This document shows, piece by piece, positions 47,500 through 59,614 of a stretch of 64,000 nt of DNA. The stretch lies in NCBI RefSeq assembly GCF_964656455.1, contig NC_135719.1, forward strand, positions 134,663,284 to 134,727,283. The letters run 5' to 3'. Origin of the DNA: Halichoerus grypus (Eukaryota > Chordata > Mammalia > Carnivora > Phocidae). The notes under the pieces are model-generated. The model ran no database searches and had not been told where the DNA came from. It worked only from the letters and a program-made list of their open reading frames with translations. Position 1 is the first letter of the stretch. Each line of letters begins with the position of its first letter. The position numbers and the translations under genes are program-made.

Positions 47500-49050
47500 T
47501 GGTCATCCTCTTACCTTGGGCATAACACATTTTAAGGGGTGGGCCTTGCAGGGAGGGAGAGAAAAGGGGGGCAGGTGAAAGGGAGGGAAATTCAGTAAGT
47601 GCACTTTTAATTTCAGGTCCTTGAAATTGCATTTCCGTTTCTTAGGGAAAAGAGAGCCGAATCCTCTGTAAAGAACTTGATAGGGTCAGTTCAGGGAGCT
47701 TTCTTTGGCTTAATTATGTTCTGATATGAAGAAAGCACACATAGGCAAGATGAAAGAAAAGAGAGAGAAGCTGAATGCTAAGATGATTATAATTGCTACC
47801 AGGAAACCAAAGCTTCTGTTGTATCTTAAAAAACAAAACAAAACAAAACTGTCCAGTTCCATGAACCTATAGATGTAGCTAGTGAGGCAGCTCTATGTTT
47901 CCATTCTCCCCTGTGTCTCCTTTCAATTAACTCCAATTCCCCAAGGCTCCTTTCTGTTTCTCAAAACCTCCTAGAGCTGGCCGAGGGGAACTATTATCCC
48001 CAAGACCACTGCTACCTCCCTCATACCTCCAGAGACCCACAGCTAAGACATTATGAGAGACCGATCCCTCTGTTTGGGTTCGAAGTTTGCAACATCAAAG
48101 CACTTTAACAAACTACAAATCTGCACTCCCTCCCCCACCCCGCCCTGTTCCTTTCAGCTTGTAGGAGGTCAATGCTATGGAAGCCTATGACAACTTTGCA
48201 GATGAAGAAACTGATGCCGGGGAGAAATTTCAATGGTTTCAAGCAATGACGGAGTCTCCACAGTCCAAGACACTCGTTTGTCCCTACTTCCTTCCTCCAC
48301 ATCTGCACATTCATGCTTCCTGACTGAACATGTCCCGTGAACAATGAACCTGGCCTTGCTCTATGTTGGAATTTTGGTACAGTTTAAATCTTTTTTTTTT
48401 TTTTTTCCTGCCTTCTTTCTCTTTCTAGTTTTTTTTTTTTTTTTTGGTTGCTTTTTCAAAGTGTTGAGAGATTCAGCTCGTTGACCTTGCGGCACAGACC
48501 CATCCTTCCCCTCAGGGTTCTAATTTCTAACTCCTATTGAGAGCTATTGTGTGAGGGCATTGTTAGGCTTCTGTGCCCTGAGAAATCCCCAGTCTTTCTT
48601 CTTAAACTGCCAACAGCGCCAATTAGTACCACATGTGGTGTGAGTTTGCACAGTGGCTGTCGTAGCCAAATCCTGAAAATGTGGCCAAAATGCTAATTGG
48701 CCTATAGACAAGTTCTTGGGTGTGAGTTTTCGGGGGAAAAAGTTTCAGTACCACATAAGTCCTTTTATTCTCTGTAGTTCCTGGCATGCTTTATACCTTT
48801 AAAGTGAAGTATGCAACAACACCTGGAGTGCTCTAAAAGAGGAAATACGAAGAAATACCAAAATGAAATAAAATTAGAAGGGTAAATCATTGAAAACTTG
48901 GCTGAAGAGCTATAAAGAAAGAGAAGATGTGTGCCTGGAGTACTGAGCCTGTAACTGCCTGTCATCACAAAGGAAGTCCCTCAAGTCTGTCCATCAACAG
49001 CAAAGCAAGTGCCCCTTGCCCTCCCAACCCCTTGGATCTTTTAGCAGTTA
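47500..49050. other. Unassigned DNA with palindrome cluster and poly(T)
   Basis: No gene recognised. 48165-48290 may be a reversed MIR. Poly(T) runs at 48391-48407 and 48429-48446. 48618-48701 holds inverted GCCAATTAG/CTAATTGGC motifs around the palindrome ACCACATGTGGT. Confidence 0.4.
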
Positions 49051-49064
49051 CAAGAAGCTTCTTG

Positions 49065-49088
49065 TAAAAAAAAACAAAAAACAAAAAC
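49065..49088 (+). mobile_element. Poly(A)-only retrotransposition scar
   Basis: A 24-base A-rich insert (two C interruptions) is flanked by two perfect copies of CAAGAAGCTTCTTG (49051-49064 and 49089-49102). This is the form expected from target-primed insertion that copied only an RNA poly(A) tail. No SINE or L1 body is left. Confidence 0.75.
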
Positions 49089-49359
49089 CAAGAAGCTTCT
49101 TGCGTTGGGAAACTTTTTGGTGACTATGCATATCTAATTCTGATTTCCCTGAGTGCTGCTTCTCTATGGATGTGCTCTGTCATCCCAAATTGTGACGAAT
49201 GGCCCTGAATGTATTGCCACTTTTTCTTCTGCTGTAGTTCTATCTTCGTGCAGAGCTCAGGCCTGGGTGTGCCGTCCCTGGAGAGTGAGCAAAGACCCTT
49301 GACAGGTCTCCTTCTTTACCTCTGCCCTAATCCAGGAAAATTAAATAAATTTGGGGGAG

Positions 49360-49595
49360 AATAATGACATAATAAGTGGACACTATTAAATGCTAGAAAC
49401 TCTCCTAGGCACTTCATTATATCATTGATTTAATGATCAAATGATCCCTATGATGTAATTATTGTTTCTCCCACTATAAAGGTAAAGAAAGTAAAGTCAG
49501 TGAGGGAAAGAAATTTGTTCTAATTCATACAGCTACAAAGAGGTAAATCTGGTATTCCAACCTGGTTCTGTCTCATTCACTAGATGATATTGCCA
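49360..49595 (-). repeat. MIR SINE
   Basis: Reversed MIR: 'ctcctaggcacttcattata', 'atgatccctatgatgtaatt', 'aaggtaaagaaagtaaag', 'acagctacaaagaggtaaat'. Confidence 0.65.
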
Positions 49596-49604
49596 CATAA
49601 AACT

Positions 49605-49815
49605 TGAGTGATCATAAAGATTACCATTTATAAAGCACTACCAAGTACCAGGCATGATGTTAGGTGCATTACACACATTTTCACTAAGCCTTACTATAAA
49701 ACCAATGGTATTATTTGCAAGGTAGGCACAGGCAAGTTAAATGACTTGCCCAAGGCCACACAGCTGAAACTTGCAGAAAAGAAGTCAAATATTGATCTAT
49801 ACAATCTCTGCTCCT
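49605..49815 (-). repeat. MIR SINE, second in tandem
   Basis: Clear reversed MIR: 'aagattaccatttataaagc', 'gtaccaggcatgatgttagg', 'atgacttgcccaaggccaca', 'cagctgaaacttgc'. The 106-codon frame 49608-49928 starts inside it and is not a gene. Confidence 0.75.
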
Positions 49816-49819
49816 TTCA

Positions 49820-50905
49820 TTGTACTAAACCTTCTGCACCATTAAGAGGACCCAGGTATCTGAGACACAATGGCCACTGGGTCTCTTCCCCTCTCAAGAG
49901 GAACACCCTTGAAAATGCTTTTCCCTGACATCTGGGGAGTCACAGCTGCAAGTCGTCTTCTCAAGAGGCTATCTGCAAGTCACCAGTTCTATGTGCTCCC
50001 TCATAAACTGAGTTCTCATTTTTCCCTTGTGGGAGATCAGCTAATGTACCCGTCAGGAACCTGGTATGTTTCTTAAAATAAGCAGAGTATACTCAGCCCT
50101 TGAACACTGGTTTCCACATTGCTATGAGATCTTGTTTCCCCAGGTTTCTCATTTGTATGCAACTGCTGGGGTAAATGGTGCCTTAAGGGGGGGAATATCC
50201 CCACGCCCTCTTTCTACTCAGTGGTAGATCATCCCATTAAATAACCATATATGGGCTCACCTTGTCACATCACCAGTTTTCTCTCATTGAGACATATCTG
50301 TAGTTGTGCTGGCCAGTTGGCATTTTGACTAAATCAGATTTGAGTTATTTCTCTGTATTTCTTCTACTCACCATGCCAAGTTGTCCAGATCATAACTTAG
50401 GCTTGAGCAAGAAAAGAAAAAATCTTGCTGACCGGATCAACTAATTTCCCTAATGTATCAAGCTTTCATCCCAAGATTAAAACTGATCATTCCTGATTCA
50501 GCTGGGTTTAGTCAGTGACCTGGGTTCTGTGTATATCCTATTACCAATGACAAGAGGCACAAACCACAGCCTGTCTAAGTATTTGCATAGAGAACAACCT
50601 AAACCAAAGATTACGCAGTTTGGGTTGGGGAAAGCAATCTATTCCATTTACAAACATCTGTTGAAAAGGTCAGACATAGGCTGGCCAGTCCTTGGACTCT
50701 GATTCTGGAGACTACTTTGGTTGCAAGTACTGCATTCCAAGGGAAACTAAAATTCAAAGAGAACCCAACTTCAGGCAGAAATCTCGGACAGTTAACTCAA
50801 ATTCAGTCCAAACTAAGTTTTCACAGTCTCTTTCCAGAGGTGATGGGCCAGAGAGACAAGTGAGAGAATTTATTACTTTTATTCAATTACGTAGACGGAC
50901 AGTAG
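49820..50905. other. Unassigned DNA
   Basis: No gene or clear transposon. The open frame 50692-50946 runs into the GT microsatellite and is not supported. Confidence 0.45.
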
Positions 50906-50906
50906 A

Positions 50907-50909
<3 letters not shown>

Positions 50910-50940
<31 letters not shown>

Positions 50941-50963
50941 TTCTGAGAGAGAGAGAGAGAGAA
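50910..50963 (+). repeat. (GT)n plus (GA)n compound microsatellite
   Basis: About 14 GT units at 50911-50938 followed after a few bases by nine GA units at 50945-50962. Confidence 0.95.
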
Positions 50964-50969
50964 ACATTA

Positions 50970-51940
50970 CTGTTAGTTCATCTTAAATTCAGGATTTTGT
51001 TTCCTTTTCTGTAAGTCCATAAAGAAATTATTTTCAGGTAACCAATGGTGCTGCTAGCAAAATATGGATCATTTGATTTAATTTTTTTTCATGGAAAGCT
51101 ATGCAACCACTCAAAGTAGTTTAAAATAAAGTCCCTCATAATAATGTACAGTTTAAGCAATGAAAACAACAGAGACTATCAGTTTCCATTTCAGAGTATT
51201 AGAATGAAAGATTCTTTCAACTTGGGGTCAGTGAACACATACTGCTATAATTCCTACAAGCCTGTGCCCCAAAGAGCTCATTTCCCTGATCTGATCTGAC
51301 CAGGGATGTACCTGTCAGGGAAATTCATTACCAGTCTCCCAGCAATGCCAAATGAAGTGAACCTCTCAGCAGGGCACACTGCACACGTATAAGAATCAAA
51401 ATCTATTACTATTTATTGGCTACTAAAAGAAATTTCCTTTTAGGGTCCACAAATATGGCTTTAATTTAGTGGGGTTTGAGGTGGTGGGGAGGTATGGGGG
51501 ATAAAGGAGGAGGGGACTTTTCAGAATATTCTTTCTCATGTAAACGGAACAGCATGTTTCCACCCATGTTCCACTAACAGGAGAAAAACACCAATGCAGG
51601 AATCATTTTTATATGTATCAAATTCCCCAGCTCTGCATTTGGGCTTGAGTATGGTGAGGGCTGAATCCAGAGGGTGCCTTTTCTTCAAGTTGGCTGGGTA
51701 ACAACCATCTATCAGCTACCTCTTTATTTTTACCATCTTCGTTGTTATGCTAATTACAATCTATAGCAATTGCCTGATCAGTGGAAGTGAAGAGATAGGA
51801 TCGGTTTCACTTCTTTCCAGGCTGTGCCTGGTTTTGCACGGGGGTTTGTCAGGATGGTATTAAGTCTTCTGCCTTAATCAGAATTTTAGCGCAGGGCGCA
51901 TCTGCTGGGTTTGTATCCATGCTGTGATTTGAAGTCCAAG
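50970..51940. other. Unassigned DNA
   Basis: No transposon recognised. 51720-51930 includes ATGCTAATTACAA (POU/homeodomain-like) and could be a conserved noncoding element; this cannot be tested here. Confidence 0.4.
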
Positions 51941-51944
51941 GTGC

Positions 51945-52460
51945 TATAAGAGTGTGGTAGATTAAAGATAGTTGCAAACTCTTAGAGGGATGGAGTCTAA
52001 TTCTACTCCAGTTGGATTGGCCTACATGACTTATTCCACTAATAGGATGTGAAGGAAGTGACAGTTGGATATTCTAAGTTTAGGTTGTAAGAAGTCTGTC
52101 CATTTCGTCTTTTGAAATGCTCTCAGGTCTCTTGAAATGCTTACTCTGTTGGCTCTAAGCTGCCATATAAGAAGTTTGCCAAACTCCCACCCCAAACCAA
52201 GATGCCATCAACGTGTAGGCTTACAGGTCGACAGTCTTGACTGAGTCTAGCATTGGGGTCATCCAGAGATGGGTCTCTCAAGATGGGGTTTGTAGCCACT
52301 GAACCAGCCTATCCACCTGCTCAATATCACCCAGGTGACACCTGGAGCAAGACAAGTTTTCCATCTACCTGGCAACTGGAGGACTATGAGAGCTAGTAAC
52401 AAAGTACTGTTTTAAGCTATTAATTTGTGGGAATGTTTGTTAAGCAGAAAAAAAAAACTG
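51945..52460 (+). mobile_element. MaLR-type LTR (MLT1-like), diverged
   Basis: 'gttgcaaactcttagaggga', 'gctgccatataagaagtttg', 'tttaagctattaatttgtgg' and 'aatgtttgttaagcag' match the forward MLT1 layout and its characteristic 3' end. Confidence 0.6.
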
Positions 52461-53018
52461 CGCAAAGCTTGATTCAAAAATAGAAGCATACTACTTTATA
52501 TGCCAGAATGGTCATCTAGTTTTGGTCTTTTCTTGTGCATGTTTTTATCCTTTGAATCTCAGATCAATTGTCATTCCCTCTTAAAGTCTCTGTCTCTGGC
52601 CTTGCTTAAGATGGATTAGATCTTCATTCTCCTTTTTAAGTCCTCCTTCCTCAAATTCAGTTCCCTGAGGAGATGTAATTTTTAAACTGATTGATCATTT
52701 ATGCATGTAGGAAACACCTACCAAGTCGTTATGTTCACGGCTGGAAAAATTGGGGAGCCTCTCATTTTCTTTGTTGAACTCCTCAAACCTAGCACGCCTG
52801 TACATGGAGCTTGACACACGTAGGTTTTGGCTAAATTCAAACTTTGGACATACTCTCTTTTCCTGCAGCTAACTGGTTGATCTGAATTGCCGCATTTATT
52901 GCTGTACCATAGAGATCATGAACATGAATAGCAAACAGAACCAAATCCAAATTCTGACTTGACCAAATATAAGGCAAGTGATACTTGTTTGTGCTTCTTT
53001 CATGGTAAAAATTATTGA

Positions 53019-53181
53019 GGAGAGCCTGTGTGGCTCAGTCAGTTAAGCATCTGACTTTGGCTCAGGTTATGATCCCAGGGTCCTGGGATTGAGCCCAGCT
53101 TCTGGCTCTGCACTCAGCAGAGAGTCTGCTTGTCCCTCTGTCCCTCCCCGCCTCATGTGTGCGCACTCTCTTATTTATTTA

Positions 53182-53212
<31 letters not shown>

Positions 53213-53229
53213 ATAGATCTTTAAAAAAA
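53019..53229 (+). mobile_element. Can-SINE (SINEC), older copy
   Basis: Diverged plus-strand copy (head GAGAGCCTGTGTGGCTCAG) with an expanded (AAAT)n tail at 53181-53215; weak duplication TTATTGA / TTACTTGA. Confidence 0.92.
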
Positions 53230-53264
53230 AGTTACTTGATGAAGCCCGAAGGTCTTAGGGATAA

Positions 53265-53425
53265 ATTACAGTTCTATCACATCTCAGCAGCTCTTCTTTT
53301 CCCAAGTAGTAAAATGGGAGCCATATTATCCAACTCTTACATAGTTATGAATATTAAATATATTACTATGTATAAAGTGGCTTAGAACAGTGCACCATAC
53401 ATAGTAAGTGCTAGAGAAATATTTG
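53265..53425 (+). repeat. MIR-like SINE fragment
   Basis: 'cccaagtagtaaaatgggag', 'gtataaagtggcttagaaca' and 'catacatagtaagtgctaga' follow the forward MIR core and 3' half. Confidence 0.6.
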
Positions 53426-53429
53426 CTAA

Positions 53430-54715
53430 GTAAAATTATGTAAAAATGTATTGATTAGAATAGTATCTAGGATAGAATGGCAATGATGAAAACTATTTTT
53501 TCTCATGCCATGTTCTTTTTACTTTTATTTTTTTGCTCTTTTCAGCCTGTTGACACCTAAAAAGAAGTAGCTAATTTATACACTGTTTATCTTTCTAACA
53601 TAAGTCATGTGTGAATTTGAAAATAATTTGGTTTCAAACTACAGGGCAAATGTATGAGGGTGAACCCAGCTCTTGGTTGATCAAAACACAGACCTGTTAA
53701 TCCAGGATTGGCTCATGTGAGAAGGCACTCAGATGGGCAAAAGCCCAATGATTTGGGTTCTCTCTCTTTTTTTTTTAATCACCTCATTCATGATTGGTTT
53801 GCAAATCTAATACTACTGAATGGCAGTGAAGTGATATTTGGTAAAATTTTAACCAATGCATTTACTGTATACTTTTTTTCTTTGAGTATTAATATATTAC
53901 TTTATATTTGAATCACTATTTAGGGGAGAGAGGTAGGAGCATGGGAACAAACAAGGAAGATAGGAAAACAGAAAAGGCAGACATGTTACATGTCAATATG
54001 ATTCCGTATCAAAGGATCTAACTCATTTTTCTTTCATTCGAATCTTTATAATTAAAGTCATAGAAGTTTAATTATATTAATCTCATAATATTCTTCAACC
54101 TGAATAATTATAAAAGTAGGAAGATCTAATTTTTACAATTATGTACAGGCAGTGCATATCCTTAGAACTTTCAGTTATACTGGCAAATTAGAGTCATTGT
54201 GTATAGTCATATAAATATGGATATATAGTCATATAAATATGGATATATACAGAAATGTATACAATTTTTTCTCTGCATATAATACTGACATTGAGTGTTT
54301 TATTTATGTCAATCATGCCCGAGTAAAATTCGACATCCATAGGTAGAGAAACACAAGGCTTTTTAAAAAAACTATGTGTATATCTAATTTCTAGAGATAC
54401 ATCAAATGGTGATTGCCTTAAAAAAACAGAAAACAGATAATAAGCAATTGCAAAGGCATGAAATTAAATAAAACAACTAGTAAACACTGTGTAAAACAAA
54501 TATTAAAAGGAGTAGGGATTAATATAATGAGTGAGGAGTTAGGGGCCCCTCCTCTGTTTTTTCTCTGCAGATTCCTCCCAACCAGCTGCTTCTTTCATTT
54601 AGAACCTCCCACTCTGTTTTCTAAGTGTTCATAATCTTGACCTGTTTTCTGATCAGATGTGGGTTCCTTAAGTTATGACTCTCTATGTGACTATCCTTGG
54701 TCTAAACTACATTGT
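53430..54715. other. Unassigned AT-rich DNA
   Basis: No gene recognised. A 22-bp perfect tandem duplication lies at 54202-54245. Confidence 0.5.
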
Positions 54716-54721
54716 ATTGAA

Positions 54722-55076
54722 ATGATTTACAATGGAATATTATGCAGCCATCAAAAGGAATGAAAGCTTGCCATTTGCCGTGACGTGGATAGAACTGGAG
54801 GGTATTATGCTGAGTGAAATAAGTCAATCAGAGAAAGACAAGTATCATATGATCTCACTGATATGAAGAATTCTTAATCTCAGGAAACAAACTGAGGGTT
54901 GCTGGAGTGGTGGGGGGTGGGAGGGATGGGGTGGCTGGGTGATAGACATTGGGGAGGGTATGTGCTATGGTGAGCGCTGAGAATTGTGTTAAGACTGTTG
55001 AATCACAGACCTGTACCTCTGAAACAAATAATACATTATATGTTTAAAAAAAAAAAGAAGAAGAAGAAGAAGAAGA
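54722..55076 (+). mobile_element. L1 3' end with (GAA)n in its tail
   Basis: Forward terminal L1: 'acaatggaatattatgcagc', 'gagtgaaataagtcaatcag', 'agacaagtatcatatgatct', 'ctgtacctctgaaacaaata', then poly(A) passing into about six GAA units (55057-55076). Confidence 0.9.
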
Positions 55077-55079
55077 TAG

Positions 55080-55345
55080 CAGGAGGGAAAGAATGAAGGG
55101 GGGGAAATTGGAGGGGGAGACGAACCATGAGAGACTATGGACTCTGAGAAACAAACTGAGGGTTCTAGAGGGGAGGGGGGTGGGGGGATGGGTTAGCCTG
55201 GTGATGGGTATTAAGGAGGGTACATACTGCATGGAGCACTGGGTGTTATATGCAAACAATGAATCATGAAACACTACATCAAAAACTAATGATGTAACGT
55301 ATGGTGATTAACATAACATAATAAAAAATAAATAAAACAAAATAA
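55080..55345 (+). mobile_element. Second L1 3' end, directly after the first
   Basis: A younger-type L1 3' UTR: 'gacgaaccatgagagactat', 'ctgagaaacaaactgagggt', 'gcactgggtgttatatgcaa', 'gtgattaacataacataata', A-rich tail. It is 5'-truncated and starts where the previous tail ends, so it probably inserted into the A-rich tail. Confidence 0.9.
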
Positions 55346-55349
55346 CAAA

Positions 55350-56590
55350 TGTGTAAGACATATACATTAAAAAAACTGTAATACTTTCTGGAAGGACATT
55401 AAAAAGTTGAACAAATGGAAAAAAAGAAAAAAAGAAATGATATATTTACCCGACTGCATTTTCCACTCGTCAATGATCTCCTGGAAGGCTTGAAGTGCAT
55501 CTGCCTTCTACCCAGCTTATTATCTCAAGTCCACTATGTATCACAGAATGTCAAGTGGAAATTGTCTTCACGTCTCAATGTGTCTAAGGATCCAAAGCTG
55601 CAGATAACAGGTGACAAGAAATTCTGTGCTGTAATGACAGCTACTACACATCCCTGCAAGAGTTAATGACAGTTGGGCAAACTGGTTCTCTGACCACCAA
55701 CACCCTTACACACTTCCACTATGTATACAAAAAGGCTAGACATTTTAAAAAGTGGGTTTTTCTTTCATTTTTAAGTGAAAATACAGAGGAGAAGGACGTG
55801 TTTCACCTTCATCTAAAGGGGAGGGAAAGAGCCAGATATTTCTCCCTCCACCTTCTCCTGTTCCCACCATGGAAAATGAGGGGGAAAACCAGAAGAACCA
55901 CTCATGAACACTTGAGATTTTTTTTTTTTTTCAAACTGGCGAGTGACCTCTTTGTCCCATATAGACTATGGCTGAAATACAGGCTGATCCCATACTGATT
56001 CAGCAGCCGACAGAGCATGGGAGTGTTCTCAGAATCTGACACTTACCTGCAAAAAGACTTGTGCTTGCTTTTTGCCTGGAAAAGCCAGAAGGAAGGAAGA
56101 AATCTGGCCCTGGAAAGCTAGGCAAGCATTAGGTACAACCGTTATTTTTATTATTTTTAAAAGCAAGAAGACCTTGTCACTGGTGACCAAGGATACTTTG
56201 GAAAGGGGCATGAGCTTTGATTCCCCAGTGGGCCAAAAAGACTTTAGCAGAAAGCGTCTCTGGGTGCATTGTCAGGGTCAGGATCTGAGAGAGTTACACA
56301 ACATCAACCACAGTCTATTATTTTGTCTGGAAAAAGTAGAATTCAGTCATTGGAGGGGAATTGGAGTAGGCAGTACCTGGGAAAAAATCTGCCACATGAA
56401 CTCTACGATCAACGGTTAGTATTTTTACAACTGCCTTAGCAGAGGGTACCAATCACCCAAGGCTTTGTACCCAGTATTTTATTCCTTTGCTTGTAATTCT
56501 ACTCCAAATCTAGAAGAACCTGGGCATTAGAAGACAGTCACAGGAGTGCGGGAGGAGAAATGGAAAAATTAGATAGTTGTAAATATTTTA
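55350..56590. other. Unassigned DNA
   Basis: No gene confirmed. Frames 55415-55666, 55666-55998 and 56072-56419 (83, 110, 115 codons) follow each other on the plus strand but in low-information sequence, without recognised domains or splice context. Confidence 0.4.
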
Positions 56591-57276
56591 CTCAAAAGGA
56601 CCTATTTTAAGTGCACATTTTGATGAATTTTGAAAAATGTATACACCTGTGTAACCACCACTAAACCAAAACACAGACCATTAAAATCACCCAGGGAAGT
56701 TTCCTGGTGCCCCTGCACAGACTTTCACTTTCCAGTCCCCACTCTTGGCTAATGTGATCAGTGATTTACTTTCTGTCACTATATAAGTCTTTTTTTTTTT
56801 TTTTTTCAAATTTCAAATAAATAGGATGTCAGAGTGTTTGCTTTTATGTTTTGTTTCACTCAGCTTGTTTTCTTTCTTTTTTTTTTTTGAGATTTGTGCG
56901 CACTGTTGATGTATTAGTAGTTTGTTCCTTTTTAATTCTGGAATTAAGTGCAATTTTATTATATGGATATGCCACAATTTGTCCATTCACCTATTGATGA
57001 ACCTCTGGGATGTTTCCAGTTTTGGGCTACTATGAATGAAGCTGTTATAAACAGTAGAGTTTTCGTGTAAACTTAAGTTTTTATTTTCCTGGGTAAATAC
57101 CTAGGATTGCAATTTCTGAATTATATGGTAAGTATATGTGTTTAACTTATAAGAAAATGTAGGACTATTTTACAAGTTGTACCTTTTTATAATACCACCG
57201 GTAAACATATGAGAGTTCTATTTATGCCACATCCTTATCAAAACTTGATATTGTAGGTGTTTTTAACATTACCTAA

Positions 57277-58229
57277 AAAAGAGTTAATATCAAAAATATA
57301 AAAGAACTTATACAATTCGACACCCCCAAAACAAATAATCCAGTTAAAAATGAGCAGAATACATGACCAGACATTTCTCTAAAGAACACATACAGATGGC
57401 CAACAGATGCATGAGAAGTGTTTAACATCACTCATCATCAGGGGAATGCAAATCAAAACTACAATGGGATATCACTTCACACCTGTCAGAATGGCTAAAA
57501 TCAAAAACATGAGAAAGAAGCGTTGGCGAGGATGTGGAGAATAAGAACTCTCATGCACTGTTGGTGGGAATCAACCTGGTGTAGCCACTGTGGAAAATGG
57601 TACAAGGGTTCTTCAAAACTTTAAAAATAGAACTACCCTATGAACCAGGAATTACACTACTGGGTATTTACACCCAAAATACAAAGACACTAATTCAAGG
57701 GGATACGTGCACTCCCTATGTTTATAGCTGCATTATTTATAATAGCCAAATTATGGAAGCAGCCAATGTCCATTGATAGATGGATGGATAAAGAAGAAGT
57801 AATATATACAAACATATATTCCATTATATGTATATAATGGAATGTTTCAGCGATAAAAAAGAATGAAATCTTGCCATTTGCAACAACAGGGATGGAGCTA
57901 GAGGGTATAATGCTAAGTGAAATAAGTCAGTCAGAGAAAGACAAATAACATATGATGTCACTCATATGTAGAATTTAAGAAACAAAACAAATGAGCAAAG
58001 GAAAAAGAGAGAGGGAGAGACCAAGAAACAGACCCTTAACTATAGAAAATAAACTGATGGTTACCAGAGGGGAGGTGGGTGGGGGATGGGTGAAATAGGT
58101 GGTGGGGGTTAAGGAGTGCACCCATCATGATGAGCACTGGGTGATGTATGGAAGTGTTGAATCACTGTATTGTACATCTGAAACTGATATAACACTGTAT
58201 GCTAACTATACTGGAATTTAAAAAAAAAA
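57277..58229 (+). mobile_element. L1 3' end nested in old L1
   Basis: Forward end of ORF2 and 3' UTR: 'catgaccagacatttctcta', 'caaatcaaaactacaatggg', 'tttatagctgcattatttat', 'agtgaaataagtcagtcaga', poly(A). Perfect duplication ATTACCTAA at 57268-57276 and 58230-58238. Confidence 0.95.
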
Positions 58230-59442
58230 ATTACCTAAGTTAGTGAGTAGTGGTATTTCATTGTTGGTTTACTTCACATTATCCTGTCGATTATGGATTT
58301 TGAGCATTTTTTTGTGTTTATTACCATTAATGCATTTCCTTTTGAGAAATGTTGAAAGCTTTTGCCTTATGCTATCTTATTATTGAGTTGTAAGAAGTTC
58401 TCATATATACTTGATATAAATCCTTTGTGAGATAAATGTATAACAATTTTTTTTTTTTCCAAGCCTGTTGAATGACTATCTTTTCCTCACCTGGGCACCT
58501 ATGTCAAATATAAATTAACTATATATGAATGAGTTTATTTCTGAACTATCTATCTATATATTTATCCGTATACAGATAACAAAAGGTCCTGGTTCCTATA
58601 GTATTATATAAATTTTGGAATCAGGTACTGTACGTCCTACAGTTTTGCTCTACTTTTTCAAAATTAATTGACTATTTGACTATGTTTGGTCTTCAGCACT
58701 TCCATATACATTTTAAACCAAATTATTTCTACAAAAAAATCTGGTGGCATTTTTTTGAAGGGGATTATGTTGAGTGTGTTAAACTAATTTGGGGAGAATT
58801 GACACCGATTGAATCTTCTAATCCATTGGTATATAATGTTTCTTTGCTTATGTCTGCTCTTTTAAACATTTTTCTCACCAATATTTTGTAATTTTAGTCT
58901 ATAGTTCTAACACATGTTTTAATAAATTTTTCCCAAAGTAATTCATATTTCTGAAGCTATTGTAAATGGTAGTAATTTTTAAAGATTAATTTCTAATATT
59001 TTATTTGCTAGTAAATAGAAATACAGTTGAATTTTGTCTACTGAACATGTGTCCTATGACTTTACCAGTTCTAGTTATTTTTGGAGATTCTTTAGAACTT
59101 TCTTCATAGACCATCAATCATAAGTGCATAGGAACAGTATTACTCCTTCCTTTGTAATCTCTAGTCTACTTTTTTTTTTTTCTTGACTCATTTTACTAGC
59201 AGGACCTCTACCTCTAGTTAAGTAGAAGTAGTAAGAATACTTGTTTCCCATCTACAATATTAACTTGTAAGTCTTATATGGATTTCCTTTAAAGGTTAAG
59301 GAACTCTCTATTTATTCCTAATTGTTGAGAGTTATTATCATAAATCAGTATTGAGTTTTGTCAAGTGTTTCCTTTATATCCATTGATTAATCACAGTGGA
59401 TTTTATTTTTTACCAGCTAATGTGTATTAAATTGATTTTTTT

Positions 59443-59614
59443 TTAAAGATTTTTATTTATTTATTTGACAGAGAGATAGAGAGCACAAGTGGGCAGAGAG
59501 GCAGGCAGAGGGAGAGGGAGAAGGAGGCCCGATGCGGGACTCGATCCCAGGACCCTGGGATCATGACCTGAGCCAAAGGCAGCCGCTTAACCGACTGAGC
59601 CACCCAGGAGCCCC
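59443..59614 (-). mobile_element. Can-SINE (SINEC), short GGCAGGCAGAGGG variant
   Basis: Minus-strand copy, 172 bases. The middle carries 'ggcagagaggcaggcagagg' and lacks the usual 'gaagcaggctccctgctgagcagggag' part. The duplication TAAATTGATTTTTTT / TAAGTTGATTTTTTT lies at 59428-59442 and 59615-59629. Confidence 0.94.

Noticed and set aside
49608..49928. 106-codon frame
   Set aside because: Begins within a reversed MIR and has no recognisable domain.
55415..56419. Three consecutive plus frames (83, 110 and 115 codons) as a possible gene
   Set aside because: Different phases, no splice signals linking them, no recognised domains, and homopolymer-rich sequence; chance frames fit better.
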